A stretch of DNA of 32,257 bases. Origin: Bifidobacterium breve (GTDB lineage Bacteria; Actinomycetota; Acidimicrobiia; Acidimicrobiales; Acidimicrobilacustridaceae). The DNA lies in the NCBI GenBank assembly GCA_945878725.1, contig CAMCTY010000024.1, positions 1-32,257 of the forward strand, given 5' to 3'. The notes under the pieces are model-generated. The model had not been told where the DNA came from. It worked only from the letters and a program-made list of their open reading frames with translations, and ran no database searches. Below, piece after piece: positions 30,114 through 32,257 of this stretch (positions within the stretch are counted from its first letter, which is position 1; each line of letters opens with the position of its first letter). The translations under genes were made by a program, and so were the position numbers.

Positions 30114-31772
30114 TCAGCCGGTGAAGGCCGGGACAACCGGTGCGTTCGTCGTGGTCGTCGTGGTGGTCGTCGGTGCCGTCGTCGTGGTGGTCGTCGTCTC
30201 TGGTTCGGGCTCCTGCATCTCAAACGCCCCGGCGTCAACGACACCGAACACGATGCGGGCAAACCCGACACCGCGCTGATCGAACTCGTTGCCATCAAAC
30301 ACGAAAATCGGATCCGGTCCGGCATCAATCGCCGGGCTGCCTGCAAGCAATGCATGGGTCTTGGTGATGCCACCATTATTTGCCAACAAGCCAAGCATCG
30401 GATCGGTCACACCAACCTGCGTGCCACCATCATCAGTCAGGCTCACGTCTGGGTCGATGACACCCAACACCGAGCACTCCGAGAACACAGACACATTTGA
30501 ACCGTTAACACTTCCTCCGATATCCAGATCATCGTTACCCGCCACAATCGAACCAATCAACGTCAGGTCGTATTCTCCCGGACCGCTCCCTCTCGACTGG
30601 ATGCCACCGACGGCGTAGGTGGCATCACTCGAATTGGCAGTCACCGTCGACTGGATCAAAACCGCATCAGCGTCGTTTAGAAGAATGCCACCGCCACCGA
30701 CGCCGACTTCTTCGGAAGTGGAACGGTTACCCGAAATAGTGGAATTGATGATGTCAAGATCGCTACCGAGATACTTCGCATAAATACCGCCGCCGGCAAA
30801 ACCCTCGTTACCGGAAATCGTGGTGTTACTGATCGTCAACGAACCGTAGTAGAGGAAAATTCCGCCACCGTTTCCCTCTGAAACGTTCCCGTCGATCGTC
30901 GAATTGCTGATCGTCAACGAACCGGTTCCGCTGCTTATTCCGCCACCGTTTCCCTCTGAAACGTTTCCGTCGATCGTCGAATTGCTGATGGTCGTGTCCG
31001 TCTCTTCCAGGTACAGGCCGCCCCCGTCGCCGTCGCCGGCAGTGTTCCCGGTGATCTCGACATTCGTCAGGATCAGGGTCAGAGCACCATCCCCACCGGA
31101 ATAAAGCGCCCCGCCGCTGTAGTACGCCACGTTGTTGGAGATAACCGAGTCACGGATCGTCACCGTCCCACCGGTGTTGTAGAGATGCACCGCTCCACCG
31201 TCGTTAGCTGAATAGTTGCCGGTAAGGACAACATCGTCAATCGTCAGATCGGCATCCCCGTAAAGCTTTTGGATTGCCCCGCCACTGTTGTCTTTATTGT
31301 CCGTGCCGTTACCACCGGTGATCGTGACCCCGGAAATCGTGGACGCCCCATCAGCGACATAAAGGTTGTCGAGAACAAACAGGGTGTGACCAGTCGGATC
31401 GCCGTCGTACCCCGCTGCGGTCCAACCACCATCAATCGTGATGACCGACGCCCCCGGACCCTGCAGATCAATGCCTTCATAAAGGTGGGGCAGATCCGAC
31501 AGCACATCAATCGTGCCCGTCAGACCAGACATAAACGTGATCGTGTCAACACCTGCTGCGGAGTTCGCATCAAGCATCGCCTGGCGCAAACTGCCCGCGC
31601 CTGTGTCAGCAAGTGTGGAGACAACCAGGGCCGCGTTTGCCGACGCCGTCGACGACGTGAGCATCACCAACGGGCCCGCCCCCGCTGCCGCCAAAACAGC
31701 CGTCGAACCAAGAGCCACAACACGGCCCGAACGACGCCGAATGCCAGTGCCACCAAGAAGATGCTCCATCAC
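30114..31772 (-). CDS. Secreted right-handed beta-helix (Q-anchor type) surface protein
   Basis: This is a 552-residue protein. A basic N-terminus (IRRRSGR) and hydrophobic segment ending near TASANA form a signal peptide (cut about residue 46). SLRQAMLDANSAAG is a CSLREAI-type lead-in. Residues about 60-440 are parallel beta-helix rungs rich in I/L-x-N-[ST]-[TV]-I-x-G-N, with GGG turns. SPAIDAGPDP and VVDAGAFEMQ close the helix as in choice-of-anchor Q proteins. The tail is 7 Thr, AP, 8 Thr, then NAPVVPAFTG. No membrane anchor follows. GGAG lies upstream of both GTG (31772) and ATG (31769), so the start is uncertain by one codon. Likely an adhesin or polysaccharide-interacting surface protein; enzymatic residues are not evident. 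Confidence 0.87.
   Translation of the reverse strand: MMEHLLGGTGIRRRSGRVVALGSTAVLAAAGAGPLVMLTSSTASANAALVVSTLADTGAGSLRQAMLDANSAAGVDTITFMSGLTGTIDVLSDLPHLYEGIDLQGPGASVITIDGGWTAAGYDGDPTGHTLFVLDNLYVADGASTISGVTITGGNGTDNKDNSGGAIQKLYGDADLTIDDVVLTGNYSANDGGAVHLYNTGGTVTIRDSVISNNVAYYSGGALYSGGDGALTLILTNVEITGNTAGDGDGGGLYLEETDTTISNSTIDGNVSEGNGGGISSGTGSLTISNSTIDGNVSEGNGGGIFLYYGSLTISNTTISGNEGFAGGGIYAKYLGSDLDIINSTISGNRSTSEEVGVGGGGILLNDADAVLIQSTVTANSSDATYAVGGIQSRGSGPGEYDLTLIGSIVAGNDDLDIGGSVNGSNVSVFSECSVLGVIDPDVSLTDDGGTQVGVTDPMLGLLANNGGITKTHALLAGSPAIDAGPDPIFVFDGNEFDQRGVGFARIVFGVVDAGAFEMQEPEPETTTTTTTAPTTTTTTTTNAPVVPAFTG
30147..30197 (-). repeat. Low-complexity DNA coding the Thr-rich tail
   Basis: Near-trinucleotide repeats (ACC/ACG on the coding strand) encode 15 threonines interrupted by AP. 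Such tracts change length by slippage and usually form extended, possibly glycosylated, stalks. Confidence 0.6.
30859..30993 (-). repeat. 78-bp in-frame tandem duplication in the beta-helix gene
   Basis: The 57-bp block 30859-30915 recurs at 30937-30993 with very few differences, at a period of 78 bp (26 residues, one rung plus spacer). An 18-bp piece (CTGATCGTCAACGAACCG) at 30829 and 30907 shows that the same period extends one unit further. Recent rung duplication is the simplest cause. Confidence 0.75.
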
Positions 31773-31840
31773 AAACGCTCCGTCATAGTAAAAAGTTAAA
31801 AGGAACTTAGCTCACCCCGTTATCCGAGGCAAAGACTGCG

Positions 31841-32257
31841 CTATCTGGAGATGCGCCCGTAACCCGAAGGGCCCTTCCACCAGCCATTGAGGTTCGTGAT
31901 CGACACACCGTTCGCCGTGTGGAGAATCTGATCGCCGCCGATGTAGATCGCCACATGCTCCGAGCCGCCTGAGCCCCAGAACACAAGGTCACCGGGCTGG
32001 AGTTGTGAAGCAGAGATGCGAACAGTGCTCTTGTACTGCGCACCGCTGTAATGCGGCAGAGAAATACCCACCTGCGCGTACGCCCACAGAACGAAACCGG
32101 AGCAATCAAACACGTTCGGACCGGAGGCACCCCACAAATACGACGATCCGATCTTGGTTCGACCAGCGGCGATTGCGCCTGCTGCGCCGGAACCCGGTGC
32201 GGGGGGATTCGCTACGCCGCCAACCGAACCGCCGTCCGACCCACGGGCAGCGTTGGC
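31841..32257 (-). CDS. NlpC/P60-family peptidoglycan hydrolase, C-terminal part (partial)
   Basis: The frame is open to the window edge, so the N-terminus is missing; 138 residues are seen. The visible part begins with a Gly/Ala/Pro/Ser-rich linker (about 30 residues). It then enters the NlpC/P60 domain at AIAAGRTKIGSSYLWGASGP, with the catalytic Cys in FDCSGF, the His in SEHVAIYIGG, and the third polar residue, His, in ILHTANG. These enzymes cut D-Glu-diaminopimelate-type bonds in stem peptides. A full protein is expected to have a signal peptide and perhaps a coiled coil or further repeats to the right. It lies 68 bp upstream of the beta-helix gene, so both act at the cell envelope and may share transcription. 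Confidence 0.9.
   Translation of the reverse strand, partial: ANAARGSDGGSVGGVANPPAPGSGAAGAIAAGRTKIGSSYLWGASGPNVFDCSGFVLWAYAQVGISLPHYSGAQYKSTVRISASQLQPGDLVFWGSGGSEHVAIYIGGDQILHTANGVSITNLNGWWKGPSGYGRISR

Noticed and set aside
30829..30993. Possible CRISPR-like repeats
   Set aside because: The repeats are in frame in a beta-helix gene, with a 78-bp period that encodes rungs, and the spacers are also coding and similar.
1..32257. Mobile elements, phage genes, tRNA or rRNA genes
   Set aside because: No transposase, integrase, terminal inverted repeats, or tRNA- or rRNA-like sequence was recognised; the genes read as ordinary chromosomal catabolism.

Overview
This window looks like chromosomal DNA of a moderately GC-rich actinobacterium. 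The gene content points to that phylum: a deazaflavin (F420)-type nitroreductase-family protein, a GAP-family membrane protein, a soluble bacterial cytochrome P450, many SDR, acyl-CoA and MaoC-type lipid enzymes, and a DapB-like reductase. The secreted beta-helix protein with a threonine-rich tail, next to an NlpC/P60 hydrolase, suggests the class Acidimicrobiia (Ilumatobacter-like). That placement is inference, since no rRNA or ribosomal marker is present. I see about 29 genes, densely packed, with no tRNA, rRNA, insertion sequence, integrase or CRISPR.

Layout. (1) 0-5.1 kb: a GNAT-like hypothetical protein; a split version of peroxisomal multifunctional enzyme 2 (SDR dehydrogenase plus MaoC/hydratase-2); RmuC; and a fatty acid desaturase with a palindromic operator-like site just before its start. 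(2) 5.1-15.7 kb: a divergent catabolic cluster. Leftward from about 11.2 kb run a class II aldolase/adducin-fold protein, an amidohydrolase, a two-domain VOC protein, a TetR regulator, a P450 and an AhpD-like protein. Rightward run a type-B carboxylesterase, an aldo/keto reductase, an alpha/beta hydrolase and an SDR. The two arms are separated by 91 bp containing an inverted repeat. (3) 15.7-18.5 kb: the most interesting part. A formylglycine-type hydrolase that resembles phosphonate monoester hydrolases faces a PhyH-type dioxygenase, which overlaps by 4 bp an HD-domain oxygenase of the PhnZ/TmpB type. Together they form a predicted oxidative phosphonate (C-P bond) scavenging unit. (4) 18.5-25 kb: a DapB-like reductase, an NAD-epimerase-like protein, an SDR, an F420-type reductase, a DsbA/FrnE-like protein, an MFS transporter and a GAP-family protein. 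(5) 25-30 kb: a TauD-like dioxygenase, a lipoprotein, an enoyl-CoA hydratase-fold protein, an acyl-CoA dehydrogenase and a saccharopine-dehydrogenase-like protein. (6) 30-32.3 kb: the secreted beta-helix protein and the C-terminal part of an NlpC/P60 cell-wall hydrolase that runs off the window.

Functional reading. Most of the window is accessory catabolism: activation and beta-oxidation of lipid-like or cyclic substrates, ester and lactone hydrolysis, and redox steps. A self-contained phosphorus-acquisition module sits in the middle. Several family members lack canonical catalytic residues (the class II aldolase-like, enoyl-CoA hydratase-like and AhpD-like proteins), so their default family names should not be read as reactions.
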